Source of the DNA: Actinomycetes bacterium
GTDB lineage: Bacteria > Actinomycetota > Actinomycetes > Actinomycetales > Demequinaceae
Assembly: GCA_023411615.1 (NCBI GenBank)
Contig: JAEYOR010000044.1
Location: 1-7,997, forward strand
Length of the DNA stretch: 7,997 nt
Direction of reading: 5' to 3'
In this document: positions 6,655-7,997 of the stretch, piece after piece
Numbering within the stretch: the stretch's first letter is position 1
Layout of the letters: every line of letters starts with the position of its first letter
Made by a program: the position numbers and the translations under genes
Notes under the pieces: model-generated
What the model was told of the DNA's origin: nothing
Database searches by the model: none
Seen by the model: only the letters and a program-made list of their open reading frames with translations

Positions 6655-7641
6655 ATGGCAAAGAGCGATCTACCAAACATTCCCGTGTGCGATGTTGGGT
6701 CTGACTTCGCGATGGCCGTGGCCGAGCGCATAGGCAGTCGCGCACTGGCGCTTCTTGACGCGACGACAGGCCACGTATCCGAGCGCACTCTTCGCGCCGC
6801 GGACTTCCTCTCGCGCCGCTGGCTAAAGCGCAACGGCTCGCCCTACCTGGCTGAAATAGATACGCTCGCCACACGCGCAGGACGGCCGGGCATCTACTAT
6901 CTCAATGTGTCCTATGAGTGGGGGTGCACCACTGCTGCTAGGCCTGCCGTCGATGGGAGATCGGCGGTGCTCCAGCGGACGCTCGACTGGGACGTGCCCG
7001 GCATCGGTCGTCATGTCGTGGCGGCGCGGATAGCGAACCCACTCGGCGCTTGGATATCATTCACCTGGCCCGCATTTACCGGCGTTATTCAGGCCGCAGC
7101 GCCTGGCCGGTTCGCCGCAGCCATCAATCAACCCTCTCTTCCTCGCCAGATCGGAATCGAAAGCTTGGATCGCCTTCTATCGCATGGCGCGATTTGGCGC
7201 TCAAAGAACCTTCAACCCATTCATTTGCTTCGCCAAGTGTTCGAGACGGCGCCGGATTTTGAGACCGCTCGGACGATGCTCGAAGCGACACCGGTCTCGA
7301 CGCCCGTCATTTTCACACTGGCCGGAATTCGTGCCCATGAAACCGTGACGATTGAGCGTCTGCCGACCGCATACGTCACGCTCCAGGATGCCTTCGCAGC
7401 CAACGAATGGCGCGCGGTAGCCCAAGAGCGCCGGCATCATGCCGCATTCGAGAATAAGGCTCGGCTAACGGCCATGCGCACCACCGCCATTGAGTGGGAT
7501 CCGGAATTCGCGTGGGTCCGTTGGCCAATCCTCAATCCCGACACGCGATTGGCGATGCTGGCCAACCCTTCTACTGGAAACATCATGGCGCGTGGCTACG
7601 AAGGCGGGAAGCCGGCGACGCGGACGCTTACGTTGCAATAG
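6655..7641 (+). CDS. Probable Ntn-hydrolase, acid ceramidase/NAAA/penicillin acylase type (linear amide hydrolase)
   Basis: A 328-residue protein that fits the linear-amide hydrolase branch of the Ntn-hydrolases. The key evidence is YEWGCTTAARP around Cys91 followed by LQRTLDWD: Arg108 and Asp111 lie 17 and 20 residues after the cysteine, close to the Cys-Thr-Ser...Arg-Asn-Met-Asp spacing of acid ceramidase (as I recall, Cys143, Arg159, Asp162). Family members cut themselves just before this cysteine, so residues 1-90 would be a pro-segment or alpha chain; this is inferred. Later conserved-looking pieces are FTWPAFTGVIQA and the C-terminal NPDTRLAMLANPSTG. No signal peptide is seen, so it is probably cytosolic, and the substrate is unknown. 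The ATG at 6655 is chosen; an in-frame TTG at 6628 would add nine residues, and neither has a good ribosome site. Start certainty is low. Confidence 0.7.
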   Translation: MAKSDLPNIPVCDVGSDFAMAVAERIGSRALALLDATTGHVSERTLRAADFLSRRWLKRNGSPYLAEIDTLATRAGRPGIYYLNVSYEWGCTTAARPAVDGRSAVLQRTLDWDVPGIGRHVVAARIANPLGAWISFTWPAFTGVIQAAAPGRFAAAINQPSLPRQIGIESLDRLLSHGAIWRSKNLQPIHLLRQVFETAPDFETARTMLEATPVSTPVIFTLAGIRAHETVTIERLPTAYVTLQDAFAANEWRAVAQERRHHAAFENKARLTAMRTTAIEWDPEFAWVRWPILNPDTRLAMLANPSTGNIMARGYEGGKPATRTLTLQ

Positions 7642-7696
7642 CTTGCAGCCTCTTGAACGGTTGAGATCGATTTGGATGATAGAGCTCCATCTCTAC
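7642..7696. other. Short spacer after the Ntn-hydrolase gene
   Basis: These 55 bp separate the Ntn-hydrolase stop from the broken repeat gene. No hairpin terminator or other element is visible. Confidence 0.4.
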
Positions 7697-7980
7697 TCAT
7701 GCGCCGTTCGCATCCAGCGGGACCCCTCCTTCACCCACACGGGCTAGAACGGCGCGCAATGGCTCGCAGGCATTGCTGAAGTGAATAAGCACCAGCAGGC
7801 CGCCTTCGCCTGCCTTGCCCATACCGCTCCGGCCGATCACAGCAGAAAACAAGCCCTAACCTTCGCACTCCACTTCGCGCATATCGCCGACCACAGCAGC
7901 TTTGCCACCTCGCCCTTGGACGAAATCCACGCAAAGCCCTCGTCGATCAGCTCCACGAGCACCAACGTCGACGTAGTGAT
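7697..7980 (-). pseudogene. Broken, internally deleted second copy of the nine-residue-repeat protein gene
   Basis: The minus strand encodes two pieces homologous to the intact gene at 412-1314. From 7959 it reads LVELIDEGFAWIS, matching LGELISEGLAWIA (residues 89-101). In another frame, from about 7900, it reads KAAVVGDMREVECEG, a stop (TAG, 7858-7856), then SAVIGRSGMGKAGEGGLLVLIHFSNACEPLRAV, matching residues 203-256. The roughly 100 residues between, including most of the nonapeptide repeats, are deleted, and the junction shifts frame. The C-terminal KPDTWYQL ending is replaced by unrelated codons to TGA at 7699-7697. At DNA level 7866-7894 matches 665-693 at 28 of 29 positions. With a frame change, an internal stop and lost ends this cannot make the original protein. 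The upstream limit is unclear near the window end. Confidence 0.8.
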
Positions 7981-7988
7981 CGTTTGGT

Positions 7989-7997
7989 GGGGGGGGG
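7989..7997. other. Run of at least nine G at the window end
   Basis: The last nine bases are all G. A homopolymer ending exactly at the sequence edge is typical of a contig end or of low-signal calls in two-colour sequencing, so these bases may not be genomic. Confidence 0.5.

Overview
This is a GC-rich (roughly 58-60% by eye) bacterial window, densely coded, with Proteobacteria-type genes: a short DksA/TraR zinc-finger protein followed by a YdcH/DUF465 protein, a YqjG-type glutathionyl-hydroquinone reductase and a KAP P-loop NTPase. Codon use and gene content would fit a beta- or gammaproteobacterium (Burkholderiales or Xanthomonadales), but no single gene settles this. No rRNA, tRNA, CRISPR array, transposase or complete mobile element was seen.

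Layout. (1) Positions 1-1768 hold small accessory genes. A plus-strand repeat protein with an exact 20-residue period (4-408, possibly cut at the window start) converges, 3 bp apart, on a minus-strand set. That set runs, in transcription order, from a short frame without a convincing start (1768-1634), through a secreted SH3-like protein (1634-1311), to a protein with about twelve nine-residue glycine-ended repeats (1314-412). The set is joined by TGATG and ATGA overlaps, so it is probably one translationally coupled unit. (2) 1951-4263 (minus) is a 770-residue KAP NTPase with its two membrane helices between Walker A and Walker B. (3) 4489-5103 (plus) is a two-gene housekeeping-like unit, DksA/TraR-like plus YdcH, divergent from the KAP gene. 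(4) 5104-5420 holds no recognisable gene. (5) 5421-6392 (minus) is the glutathionyl-hydroquinone reductase, divergent from (6) 6655-7641 (plus), a probable Ntn-hydrolase of the acid ceramidase/NAAA/penicillin acylase type. (7) 7697-7980 (minus) is a broken, internally deleted second copy of the nine-residue-repeat gene. The window then ends in a run of at least nine G.

The accessory cluster at the left is the least explained part: two different solenoid-type repeat proteins face each other and one sits in a unit with a periplasmic SH3 protein. A decayed paralogue of the nine-residue-repeat gene lies some 6.5 kb away in the same orientation, so this gene family has been duplicated here and one copy is being lost. 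The stand-alone KAP NTPase is a plausible but unproven phage-defence gene. The remaining genes (stringent-response-like regulator, quinone detoxification, amide hydrolase) look like ordinary chromosomal cargo with no evident joint pathway.
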